A DNA stretch of 34,124 nucleotides from Merdimmobilis hominis (lineage in GTDB: Bacteria > Bacillota > Clostridia > Oscillospirales > Ruminococcaceae), in the NCBI RefSeq assembly GCF_900104615.1, contig NZ_LT629939.1, forward strand, positions 1,976,200 to 2,010,323. The letters are read 5' to 3'. Shown in pieces: positions 1 through 6,643 of this stretch (positions within the stretch are counted from its first letter, which is position 1; each line of letters opens with the position of its first letter). Position numbers and translations under genes: made by a program. The notes below the pieces were generated by a model that did no database searches, was not told the origin of the DNA, and worked only from the letters and a program-made list of their open reading frames with translations.

Positions 1-215
1 CCCGCCGTATTTTTCTGCCTGGGCGGGGGCAAAGTATTAAAATTAAAAAAATTCTGTTCGCTTGATTATCCTGTATATGTCCGGCCTGCTTGGACAAACA
101 CTGCGGTTTCAAAGATCCTCCAGAGATGCCTCATGGTCACTTTATAAATCTCCTATGGCAATCAATAAAAAATAACAGGAAGAGACGAAATTTCGTAGAA
201 ATTTTTCGGAAAGGT

Positions 216-224
216 TGCTATAAT
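216..224 (+). promoter_or_regulatory. Candidate extended -10 promoter next to a palindrome
   Basis: TGCTATAAT is a perfect extended -10, but no good -35 lies 16-18 bases upstream. The 12-bp palindrome at 185-196 sits about where the -35 and upstream contacts would be, so it could be an operator. The only downstream gene is murA, more than 400 bases away. Confidence 0.35.
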
Positions 225-472
225 ACTAGTTGCCACAGAGCCGTGAGGAGAAATTGTAGGCCATTTTGGAAGGGGCATTATGGTGCCAGAGGAAAGAAAA
301 TGGTTTTGCCAGTTGAACCCAATTATATTGTGAAAAATGTCTGATTAACCTTATTTTTTTACATAATTTTGGATGGGTTAGCTAAGAGATGTCACCGAGC
401 GGAAATAATTATGAAACAAAAGGCGCAGATTGGCGGTAAATTTCCCGAGGGCTTTTATTTTGCCTGCCGCGG

Positions 473-481
473 TGATATAAT
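473..481 (+). promoter_or_regulatory. Candidate murA promoter (extended -10)
   Basis: TGATATAAT is a consensus extended -10. The -35 region at 453-458 is a T-rich, poor match. A transcript from here would have a leader of about 160 bases before the TTG start of murA. Confidence 0.4.
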
Positions 482-648
482 AACGACAGAAAGAGTTTGT
501 TTTCTGCGAAGACCCAGCGAGATACAAATCCGATTTTTTTGTTTTTTCATGTTTCTCTTTGGCGCTTGTTGCCGCTTGTAGCCAAAGGGGTTGTTTTTTT
601 GCCGGTTTTATAGGCAGAGGATTTCTATATGGAAAGGGAGTAAACGCT

Positions 649-1932
649 TTGGAGAAGTTTGTCGTTCAAGGCGGCGCGTCCTTGCGGGGAGAGGTCACCA
701 TCGGCGGTGCAAAAAACGCCGTCGTCGCCATCATACCCGCTACGGTTTTGGCCAAGGATCGCTGTGTGATTGAAAATATTCCCAACATCAGTGATGTGAC
801 CAATTTGTTTCATATATTGGAGGGGATGGGTGCAACTATCCGCATTCTCAACAAAACCACAGTGGAGATTGACACCACCCATTTGGTGGAGCCCACCGTC
901 ACCTATGAAATGGCGCGGCAGATGCGGGCTTCCTATTATTTTTTGGGGTCTCTGCTGGGCCGCTGCAACGAGGCCAGCGTCTCCATGCCCGGTGGGTGCG
1001 ATTTCGGCGTTCGGCCCATTGACCAGCATATCAAGGGGTTTGAAGCGTTGGGCGCCAATGTCACCATCGACGGCGGCATGATCAACGCCAAGGCCGATCT
1101 CCTCTTGGGATCCCACATCTATTTTGACGTGGTATCCGTCGGGGCGACGATCAACGTCATGCTGGCGGCAGTCAAAGCCAAGGGCCTCACCATCCTGGAA
1201 AATGTGGCCAAAGAACCCCACATTGTGGACTTGGCCAACTTCCTCAACTCCATGGGGGCAGATATCCGGGGCGCTGGCACCGATGTCATCAAAATCCATG
1301 GGGTGGATATCCTCCACGGCACTACCTATTCCATCATCCCGGACCAGATTGAGGCGGGCACCTATATGGTTGCCGCCGCCGCCACCTACGGTGACGTCCT
1401 TATCAAAAATGTCATTCCCAAACACTTGGAATCTATCACCGATAAACTGGTCAAATCCGGGGCGGAGGTCATCGAATACGACGACAGCATCCGGGTGCGG
1501 CGGGAAGCCCCCATTGAAAAGGTAAACATCAAGACCATGCCCCATCCCGGCTTCCCCACTGACATGCAGCCCCAGATGACCGCTATGCTCACCATGGCCC
1601 AGGGCACCAGCATCGTCACCGAAGGGGTCTGGGATAACCGGATGCGCTACACCGATGAGCTCAAGCGGATGGGCGCAAAAATTCAGGTGGATGGCAAGGT
1701 CGCTGTGGTGGAAGGGGTTCCATCCCTTTCCGGCGCACCGGTGAAAGCCACCGATCTGCGGGCGGGGGCAGCCCTTCTCATCGCCGGGCTGATGGCCCAA
1801 GGTACCACCTATATTGAGGACATCCATTATATTGAACGGGGCTACGAAAACATTGTGGACAAGCTGGTCGCCTTGGGTGCGGACATCGAAAAGATCGACG
1901 TGGTAGAGGGCGCGATGGCCAAAGCATTGTAG
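649..1932 (+). CDS. murA: UDP-N-acetylglucosamine 1-carboxyvinyltransferase
   Basis: Transfers enolpyruvate from phosphoenolpyruvate to UDP-GlcNAc, the first committed cytoplasmic step of peptidoglycan synthesis and the target of fosfomycin. The 427-residue product has the family length. GGAKNA (19-24) carries the conserved Lys22. The loop GGCDFGVRP contains Cys117, equivalent to the PEP- and fosfomycin-reactive cysteine. The frame is open from 559, but the first residues typical of the family (EKFVVQGG) follow a TTG at 649, with the purine-rich GGAAAGGGAG eight bases upstream, so TTG is the chosen start. A hairpin terminator follows directly, so it is probably transcribed alone. Clostridia often carry two MurA paralogues; which one this is cannot be told here. 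Confidence 0.95.
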   Translation: MEKFVVQGGASLRGEVTIGGAKNAVVAIIPATVLAKDRCVIENIPNISDVTNLFHILEGMGATIRILNKTTVEIDTTHLVEPTVTYEMARQMRASYYFLGSLLGRCNEASVSMPGGCDFGVRPIDQHIKGFEALGANVTIDGGMINAKADLLLGSHIYFDVVSVGATINVMLAAVKAKGLTILENVAKEPHIVDLANFLNSMGADIRGAGTDVIKIHGVDILHGTTYSIIPDQIEAGTYMVAAAATYGDVLIKNVIPKHLESITDKLVKSGAEVIEYDDSIRVRREAPIEKVNIKTMPHPGFPTDMQPQMTAMLTMAQGTSIVTEGVWDNRMRYTDELKRMGAKIQVDGKVAVVEGVPSLSGAPVKATDLRAGAALLIAGLMAQGTTYIEDIHYIERGYENIVDKLVALGADIEKIDVVEGAMAKAL

Positions 1933-1941
1933 CATACGGTG

Positions 1942-1990
1942 AAAAAGGACCGGATGATCTGTTTTTGGGCAGATGATCCGATCCTTTTTT
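1942..1990 (+). terminator. Rho-independent terminator of murA
   Basis: A long stem (1943-1962 with 1971-1986, two mismatches) ends in a run of six T. It starts ten bases after the murA stop codon. Confidence 0.75.
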
Positions 1991-2177
1991 GGAGTTTTAT
2001 TCAGAGCTGTCCCCAAGGGGGATTCCCAGATTGGGGAGCGGAGGATCGGAAGCGCCGCCGGCGCCCCGGTTTCCCGTTAAAATTGCCCGGGGGATGGGTG
2101 GCCTTCCCGCGGGAGGAATCAAAAAAGGGGGAGGGCGCGGCTATGCGTCCAGGCCCCCTGGTGGAAAGAGGAAGAGC

Positions 2178-2969
2178 ATGGCACGTTTTTGTCCCCTATG
2201 CAGCGGCAGCAGCGGAAACAGCGCCTATGTGGGCAGCGCCGAAGGCGGCGTCCTGGTGGATGCAGGAGCCTCCTGCAAGGCAATTTTAACCGCCTTGGCC
2301 CAGCGGGAGATCCCCCTGAAGGCCATCGGGGGAATCTTGATCACCCACGAGCATGTGGACCACATCAAAGGGCTGAAAGTCTTGCTCAAAAAGCTGCCCA
2401 TCCCGGTGTTCGGGCCGGAAAAATCCATGGAATACCTGGCACAGAACGACCTTGTCCCCCCTGGTGCCGATTTGAACCCGCTGCCTTCCCTGGGCTTTGA
2501 CCTGGGGGAACTGTACATAGAGCATTTTGAGACCTCCCACGACAGCCTGGGAAGCGCTGGATACCGGATATACACCCCGGATGAGCGCAAAATCGGCATT
2601 GCCACCGACTTGGGATATGTTTCCCAGGAGGTGCATGCGGGGATTTCCGGCTGCGATTTGGTGTTGCTGGAATCCAACTACGACGAGGGGATGCTGATCA
2701 CCTCCCCCTATCCCTATTCCCTCAAGCGGCGGATCAAAGGGAATATGGGGCATCTCTCCAACGACTTCTGTGCCTGCGAGGCCAAGGAGCTGGTCAAAAC
2801 AGGGACGACCCGGGTGGTTTTGGGCCATCTGAGCAAGGAGAACAACCTGCCCCAATTGGCCTATGAGACCATCCGTGGAACCCTGGAGGAAGCCGGCTGC
2901 CGCCTGGGGGAGGATTACCTCCTGTCGGTGGCGCCGCGGTGTGATCCCGGCGAGATGATGATTTTGTAA
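2178..2969 (+). CDS. walJ: YycJ/WalJ-type metallo-beta-lactamase-fold hydrolase
   Basis: A 263-residue cytoplasmic metallo-beta-lactamase-fold protein of the YycJ/WalJ type. In Bacillus this protein is encoded with the WalRK cell-wall regulators and is linked to coordinating wall synthesis with replication; a nuclease-like activity is proposed for the family. The metal-binding signature THEHVDH is at residues 56-62. The start ATG follows GGAAGAG and gives the expected N-terminus MARFCPLCSGSSGN; the upstream open frame is GC-rich and unlike protein. The walRK genes are not adjacent here. rlmH follows 14 bases later, the pairing seen in many Firmicutes, so the two are likely cotranscribed. Confidence 0.9.
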   Translation: MARFCPLCSGSSGNSAYVGSAEGGVLVDAGASCKAILTALAQREIPLKAIGGILITHEHVDHIKGLKVLLKKLPIPVFGPEKSMEYLAQNDLVPPGADLNPLPSLGFDLGELYIEHFETSHDSLGSAGYRIYTPDERKIGIATDLGYVSQEVHAGISGCDLVLLESNYDEGMLITSPYPYSLKRRIKGNMGHLSNDFCACEAKELVKTGTTRVVLGHLSKENNLPQLAYETIRGTLEEAGCRLGEDYLLSVAPRCDPGEMMIL

Positions 2970-2983
2970 AGGGGGAAGGGAAG

Positions 2984-3466
2984 ATGCTGTCTGTCCACAT
3001 TCTTGCGGTGGGGAAGTTGAAAGAAAGTTACCTGCGGCAGGCCAGTGCTGAATACCAAAAACGGCTGGGGGCGTTCTGCAAACTGACCATCACCGAAATT
3101 GAGGAATACAAGCTGCCGGACCGCCCCAGCGAAGCCCAGATCCGGGCGGGGATGGAGGAGGAGGGAAAGCGGATCCTTCAAAAACTGCCGGCTGGATGCT
3201 ACCCCGTTATGCTTTGCATCGAGGGAAAACAGCTCTCTTCTGAGGAGTTGGCAGGCCGGATGGCGGAACTTTCCATCCAGGGAGTGAGCAGCATCGCCTT
3301 TGTCATTGGGGGTTCCTGCGGCCTTTCCGACCAGGTGAAAGCCGCCGCCCGGATGAAGCTTTCCATGTCCAAAATGACCTTTCCCCACCAGCTGGCCCGG
3401 GTCATGCTGCTGGAACAGATCTACCGGGCCTTTTCCATTCAAGCCGGGACCCGGTACCACAAATAA
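2984..3466 (+). CDS. rlmH: 23S rRNA (pseudouridine-1915-N3)-methyltransferase RlmH
   Basis: SPOUT-class methyltransferase that uses S-adenosylmethionine to methylate pseudouridine 1915 in helix 69 of 23S rRNA on assembled ribosomes. The 160-residue length is exactly that of the family. The SAM-binding knot motif FVIGGSCGLS begins near residue 106, and the C-terminus YRAFSIQAGTRYHK is the family hallmark. A GGGGAAGGG ribosome site precedes ATG. It follows walJ closely and is closed by its own terminator. Confidence 0.96.
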   Translation: MLSVHILAVGKLKESYLRQASAEYQKRLGAFCKLTITEIEEYKLPDRPSEAQIRAGMEEEGKRILQKLPAGCYPVMLCIEGKQLSSEELAGRMAELSIQGVSSIAFVIGGSCGLSDQVKAAARMKLSMSKMTFPHQLARVMLLEQIYRAFSIQAGTRYHK

Positions 3467-3477
3467 GAGTTTTCCAC

Positions 3478-3500
3478 AAGCCCCAAGCGGGGCTTTTTTT
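3478..3500 (+). terminator. Rho-independent terminator of rlmH
   Basis: AAGCCCC, loop AAGC, GGGGCTT, then a run of T, twelve bases after the rlmH stop codon. Confidence 0.9.
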
Positions 3501-3560
3501 CTGCCCGGGAACTCCCCTTCCCACGCTGGCATAGGATGGTTTGAAAGGGGGAAGGGACCG

Positions 3561-4094
3561 ATGAAAGAATATGTCCACCGTCCATACAACCGAGAACTTG
3601 CTGTGCAGTACGCCCATAAATGGGCCTTTGGCCGCAACCCCGCCTTTACCGATTTTGAAGAGCTGGGGGGCGACTGCACCAACTTTGCCTCCCAGTGCAT
3701 CTATGCAGGGGCGGGGGTGATGAACCCCACTCCCACCTACGGATGGTATTACTACGACCTGCACCACCGCGCCCCGGCATGGACGGGTGTGATTTACCTC
3801 TATCAATTCCTCACCGAGAACCGGGGAATCGGCCCCTATGCCGATGAGGTTCCGCTGGAACAGGTGGAGCCAGGGGATGTCATTCAGCTGCGTCTCACCG
3901 GCCGAAGGGTGTTCCACCACAGCCCAGTGGTGGTTTCCCGGGGAAATCCCGCCACGTTGAGGAATACCTTGGTGGCGGCCCATAGCATTGACAGCGACAA
4001 CCGCCCCCTTTCCACCTATGCTATTGAGGAGATGCGCTGCCTGCACATCTTGGGGGTGCGCTCTTTGGAAAAGGTGTGGGTGCCCGGATCGTAG
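3561..4094 (+). CDS. Putative amidase-domain (Amidase_6-like) protein
   Basis: The 177-residue product matches the putative amidase domain found in many Clostridia, a papain/NlpC-like fold thought to act on peptides or wall amides. GDCTNFASQC at residues 37-46 holds the probable nucleophile Cys39 and a second Cys46. HH at 119-120 and HSIDSDNRP near 138 are candidate partners. No signal peptide or membrane segment is visible, so the site of action is unclear. The start ATG has a GGGGGAAGGG ribosome site, part of which can pair with CCCTTCCC at 3515-3522. The stop codon lies inside an 8-bp hairpin (4092-4115). The fold is fairly sure, the substrate unknown. Confidence 0.75.
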   Translation: MKEYVHRPYNRELAVQYAHKWAFGRNPAFTDFEELGGDCTNFASQCIYAGAGVMNPTPTYGWYYYDLHHRAPAWTGVIYLYQFLTENRGIGPYADEVPLEQVEPGDVIQLRLTGRRVFHHSPVVVSRGNPATLRNTLVAAHSIDSDNRPLSTYAIEEMRCLHILGVRSLEKVWVPGS

Positions 4095-4335
4095 GGGCCT
4101 TCCTGTCGGCCCCTAACCCCATTCAAGATTCCATCCTGAAACTGATTTTATGGGGCGTTGCACGCCCCCAAACCACCGCGATCCCTTTCTAAAATGAGAG
4201 AAAGGGACGAAAGCTCGCCGGGGAGACCCCGGCCCCCCCTACTTCTCGCAACAATTGGTACGCTCGGAAAATCCCTCGCTCTCCACGCCTCGAGCGAGGG
4301 ATTTTTCCGCTTTCGCGGATGCCCTCGCGGGGCAT
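4092..4335. repeat. Tract of seven consecutive hairpins
   Basis: Seven short inverted repeats follow one another. Arms are: 4092-4099/4108-4115 (8 bp); 4152-4158/4162-4168 (7 bp); 4182-4190/4199-4207 (9 bp); 4217-4223/4227-4233 (7 bp); 4268-4280/4293-4305 (13 bp, followed by T, terminator-like both ways); 4306-4310/4315-4319 (5 bp); 4319-4324/4330-4335 (6 bp). All are perfect but have different sequences, so this is not a tandem repeat. The open frame on the minus strand (4189-4398) merely translates these palindromes. Confidence 0.7.
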
Positions 4336-4453
4336 ATTCAAAGTTATTTCTACTCTGCTACCAAGTGGTCGCATATTCGCCTTTTTTCTCTTTTTCATGA
4401 TACAATTTTATTGGAAGAACCCAAACCGGAGACAAATACATAATTTTATATGA

Positions 4454-4552
4454 TACTATCCCAGGAACAGGGGAATTTTTAAGGGGGCACAGTCAGCTGA
4501 TGCTGACCGTACTGACTTCGCCTGTGCCACGGGTGGTTCGGCCCCCCTTAAA
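4454..4552 (+). ncRNA. Candidate structured RNA of unknown class
   Basis: Three nested stems can form: 4478-4487 with 4543-4552 (10 bp), 4487-4492 with 4522-4527 (GCACAG/CTGTGC), and GTCAGC 4492-4497 with GCTGAC 4502-4507 around TGAT. GTCAG (4492-4496) can instead pair with CTGAC at 4512-4516, giving two exclusive forms. An extended -10 (TGATACTAT, 4451-4459) lies about 20 bases upstream, with a weak -35. The next gene on this strand is far away, so it is more likely a separate RNA or a mobile repeat than a riboswitch. It matches none of the 4.5S, tmRNA or RNase P signatures. Confidence 0.35.
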
Positions 4553-4619
4553 TGTGCTTTTGGGTCCAGGGCCTTTTTCGCGTTGGGGTTGACCGCCACG
4601 GCTCAGCCTTTCCCCCAAT

Positions 4620-4662
4620 AAAAAGAACCGGAGCATCCACTGCGGATACCCCGGTTCTTTTT
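4620..4662 (-). terminator. Rho-independent terminator of the secreted-protein gene
   Basis: AAAAGAACCGG (4621-4631) pairs with CCGGTTCTTTT (4651-4661), with an inner ATCC/GGAT stem. On the minus strand it starts eight bases after the stop codon and ends in a T run; it could also act on the plus strand. Confidence 0.85.
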
Positions 4663-4669
4663 GTGTACG

Positions 4670-5476
4670 CTAGTCTCTGCGGTTGGACCAGTGGTCCAGG
4701 TCATAGCTGTAGGAAAGGCCCTCTTCCAGGTAATCATACTCGATATCGTAGGGGAAATCCGGCTCCTGGTAGTTGGCAAAATACTCTTCCCAGGTGGTTA
4801 CTTCACCCAACAAGTATTGATTTTCCGTATCGGTATCGGTAAAGGTGAGGAGCTCGGTGAGCTCGGTCAAAGTGGGGCGCTCAAAGTTAAACATGGGCAA
4901 TTTTTCCCCAACCCGCCGGGAGGTCACCAGGTAATCCCCGCCCTTGGTAAGGGCAAAGGAGGCATCGCCGTTCATACTCACTGTGGTGTCCTGTAAAAAG
5001 GTAAAGGTGCCATCCTCATGCGCTTCATATACGTGAAGGGTAGAGTTGGGGCGAAAGTGGCAGTCCACCAGGGTGAAGGTGGCTTTGCCAGGGAAATTGA
5101 CCCCGTCCGAGACCCGGAGCAAGTATTTTGGGGTTTTTTCACCCACGGCCTCATTGGCGTATTTCAGGTCTTTTTCTCCGGTGAGCCGGACCATGTTCAG
5201 GTCATACCGCTCCAGTTTGGGATCAAGGGGGCCAATGTCCTCGCTTTTAAACTCCACCGAATAGAAATCGTCAGACAGGGTGAGGACACTGCCCTCCCGC
5301 TCCTTGACCTGCTGGAACAGCCAGATGGGGGCGGAGTGTTTTTCCGCGAAAAAGCCCTGGGTATTTTTGATGTTTTGCTCCAAGGAATCCGCTGCCATAG
5401 CGGGGACAAACAGCGCTTCAGCAGTCAGGACTACCGCAGCCAAAACGGCCAACAGCCGCAGTTTTGGATGTTTCAT
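4670..5476 (-). CDS. Secreted protein of unknown function
   Basis: A 268-residue exported protein. The N-terminus (MKHPKLRL, then LAVLAAVVLTAEALF, ending near AMAADS) is a typical Sec signal peptide with likely cleavage after AMA at about residue 30. No lipobox or sortase motif is seen. The middle (about residues 125-200: LLRVSDGVNFPGK, LHVYEAHEDGTF, GDASFALTKGGDYLVTS) resembles the beta-sandwich modules that recur in surface proteins of gut Clostridia; the rest is acidic and tyrosine-rich and not recognised. The start ATG has AAGGAGGG nine bases upstream; the longer frame has no ribosome site. It has its own promoter and an unusually long, folded leader. Confidence 0.8.
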   Translation of the reverse strand: MKHPKLRLLAVLAAVVLTAEALFVPAMAADSLEQNIKNTQGFFAEKHSAPIWLFQQVKEREGSVLTLSDDFYSVEFKSEDIGPLDPKLERYDLNMVRLTGEKDLKYANEAVGEKTPKYLLRVSDGVNFPGKATFTLVDCHFRPNSTLHVYEAHEDGTFTFLQDTTVSMNGDASFALTKGGDYLVTSRRVGEKLPMFNFERPTLTELTELLTFTDTDTENQYLLGEVTTWEEYFANYQEPDFPYDIEYDYLEEGLSYSYDLDHWSNRRD

Positions 5477-5528
5477 AGGATACCCTCCTTTCGTCGCCCA
5501 ACAATTTTTCCACCATAACATTACACAG

Positions 5529-5652
5529 ATGGCACAGCTCTGCTGTGATTGATTTAACGGAAAGTTTGTGCAAGCTGTAAGGATTGCGGTGCGGCTTGCC
5601 GCACAGGGCTGCGCCCTGTAAGCAATTCTTCGAATGGCACAGCCTTGCTGTG
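5529..5652 (-). promoter_or_regulatory. Structured 5' leader of the secreted-protein gene
   Basis: Two copies of an ATGGCACAGC...GCTGTGA hairpin (5529-5548 and 5634-5653) flank a nested element. That element has an outer ATTGC/GCAAT stem (5583-5587 with 5622-5626) closing hairpins 5589-5595/5598-5604 and 5603-5609/5613-5619, which share two bases. On the minus strand the whole lies between the candidate promoter and the ribosome site. It could be a cis-regulatory RNA or a paired-palindrome repeat. Confidence 0.45.
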
Positions 5653-5655
5653 ACT

Positions 5656-5683
5656 ATTGTACCATGAAAGGAACAAACCTCAA
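5656..5683 (-). promoter_or_regulatory. Promoter of the secreted-protein gene
   Basis: On the minus strand TTGAGG, 16 bases, TACAAT, with an extended TGG before the -10. The bases from 5647 to 5666 recur with one change at 19021-19040, within another promoter region. Confidence 0.65.
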
Positions 5684-5745
5684 GGGGTTGGGCGGGAAGT
5701 TCATAAAATCTTAAGTTTACCGCTTGTAATTCGACTGAAGAAACA

Positions 5746-5771
5746 GAAAAAAGGAGGGGATACACCCCTCC
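5746..5771 (-). terminator. Rho-independent terminator of the ZIP-MYG1 unit
   Basis: On the minus strand GGAGGGG, a five-base loop, CCCCTCC and then six T, eleven bases after the MYG1-type gene. Confidence 0.9.
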
Positions 5772-5781
5772 GGATAAACGG

Positions 5782-6612
5782 TTATGCATTTGTGCGCTGG
5801 GCAATCCGGCAGGCGGCAAGGGCATCCTCTAGGGAATCCGCTGCGATTAAAAACCGGCTATTGTGGCAAAACCGCAAAGTGGAAAGTCCAGCGAGTTTTG
5901 CCAATTCATTGTCCCGCTTGCCTGCCCATGCCAGGGGAAAAGGGCATTTCAATTCCCCGCTCTCCGGGTCGGGGACCCCTTGGGCGCTGTATCCGCCGCG
6001 CTGGGAGGGGTACACCACAAAGAGGGCCTCGCTTTTGGGGAGGCTCATTTTCCACGGGGCAAACCGGGGCAGGAGGACAATTCGATCCTCCATAGAGCTA
6101 AGGGCTTCCTCCACAAGGGATTTCGCCCGCTGGATACCCCAAATCTCCTCCAATTTGTGCTGCAAAATCACCTTGGCAAAGGCCACAGCAGAGGGGAATC
6201 GATCGCCCGGTGTATCCGGGGAGTCCCACAGGGGGTTAAATCCCCCAATGGCCTCGGCTAAGGGATGGCCGCAGCCGGTGTTGTCTTCCAAGTCCAGGGG
6301 TTGAATCCAATTTTCATCCAGCCGAAGGGCTTCTTCCTCCCCCACCAGGGAGGGGCCATATTCCCGCCACAGAAGGCCAAAAGCCGCATAGGGAACCCCA
6401 TTCTCCCGCACGGGGGCACCGGTTTGGTGGTGATCAAAGGCTCCGCCGCCAATATCATAGACAATGCCATCGAAGTCTGCCGGCACCTCCAGAACGCGTT
6501 CCACCTGGAATTCCGGGTTCAGGAGTTCCAGCAGGGCGGTGGAAAACACGTCATCGGCGTGAAATTTTCCACTGTGGGTCAGCCCACGCGCCGGGATTAC
6601 TGTTTTATCCAT
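5782..6612 (-). CDS. MYG1-family DHH-type phosphoesterase/nuclease
   Basis: A 276-residue member of the MYG1 (UPF0160) family, related to DHH phosphoesterases; eukaryotic MYG1 is a 3'-5' RNA exonuclease. The bacterial role is poorly defined. The N-terminal metal motif is THSGKFHADDVFSTALL at residues 12-28, followed by YDIGGGAFDHHQTG with the DHH-like triad near residues 52-65. The C-terminal part has the usual YPSQRGGYSAQGVP segment. The start ATG has AAGGAG eight bases upstream. The gene lies 31 bases after the ZIP transporter gene, so both probably form one transcript; a metal-dependent enzyme beside a metal carrier is suggestive but not proof of a shared task. Confidence 0.9.
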   Translation of the reverse strand: MDKTVIPARGLTHSGKFHADDVFSTALLELLNPEFQVERVLEVPADFDGIVYDIGGGAFDHHQTGAPVRENGVPYAAFGLLWREYGPSLVGEEEALRLDENWIQPLDLEDNTGCGHPLAEAIGGFNPLWDSPDTPGDRFPSAVAFAKVILQHKLEEIWGIQRAKSLVEEALSSMEDRIVLLPRFAPWKMSLPKSEALFVVYPSQRGGYSAQGVPDPESGELKCPFPLAWAGKRDNELAKLAGLSTLRFCHNSRFLIAADSLEDALAACRIAQRTNA

Positions 6613-6643
6613 AGATAACGCTCCTTCTTTCTCACTGTCAAGT

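Larger units (their letters stand above)
1..648. other. Gene-free leader upstream of murA
   Basis: No convincing gene is present; the two open frames here lack recognisable protein character. The first 27 bases form a GC-rich inverted repeat (CCCGCC with GGGCGG), probably the end of a preceding transcription unit. A 12-bp perfect palindrome, ACGAAATTTCGT, lies at 185-196, just upstream of an extended -10 at 216-224. A second extended -10 lies at 473-481. A weak hairpin (557-563 with 581-587) followed by a T-rich stretch at 591-600 could be an attenuator before murA. The tract is clearly more AT-rich than the genes around it. Confidence 0.5.

Noticed and set aside
280-333. 17-codon frame with GGAAGGGG upstream (MVPEERKWF...)
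   Set aside because: Could be a leader peptide, but no codon pattern or attenuator pairing supports it.
90-344. Open frame in the murA leader
   Set aside because: No ribosome site, no recognisable protein features, AT-rich; crosses a candidate promoter.
625-2016. Long open frame on the minus strand opposite murA
   Set aside because: Antisense shadow of a clear murA; His/Gly/Asp-rich composition typical of reversed GC-rich coding sequence.
4189-4398. 69-codon minus-strand frame (MKKRKKANMRPLGSR...)
   Set aside because: It translates the chain of palindromes and has no ribosome site; best explained as repeat sequence.
4521-4552. T-box-like GGGTGGTTCGGC in the structured tract
   Set aside because: Only partial resemblance to the T-box AGGGTGGNACCGCG; no specifier stem and no downstream plus-strand gene.
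4092-4552. CRISPR array
   Set aside because: Hairpins differ in sequence and spacing; there are no identical repeats and no cas genes nearby.
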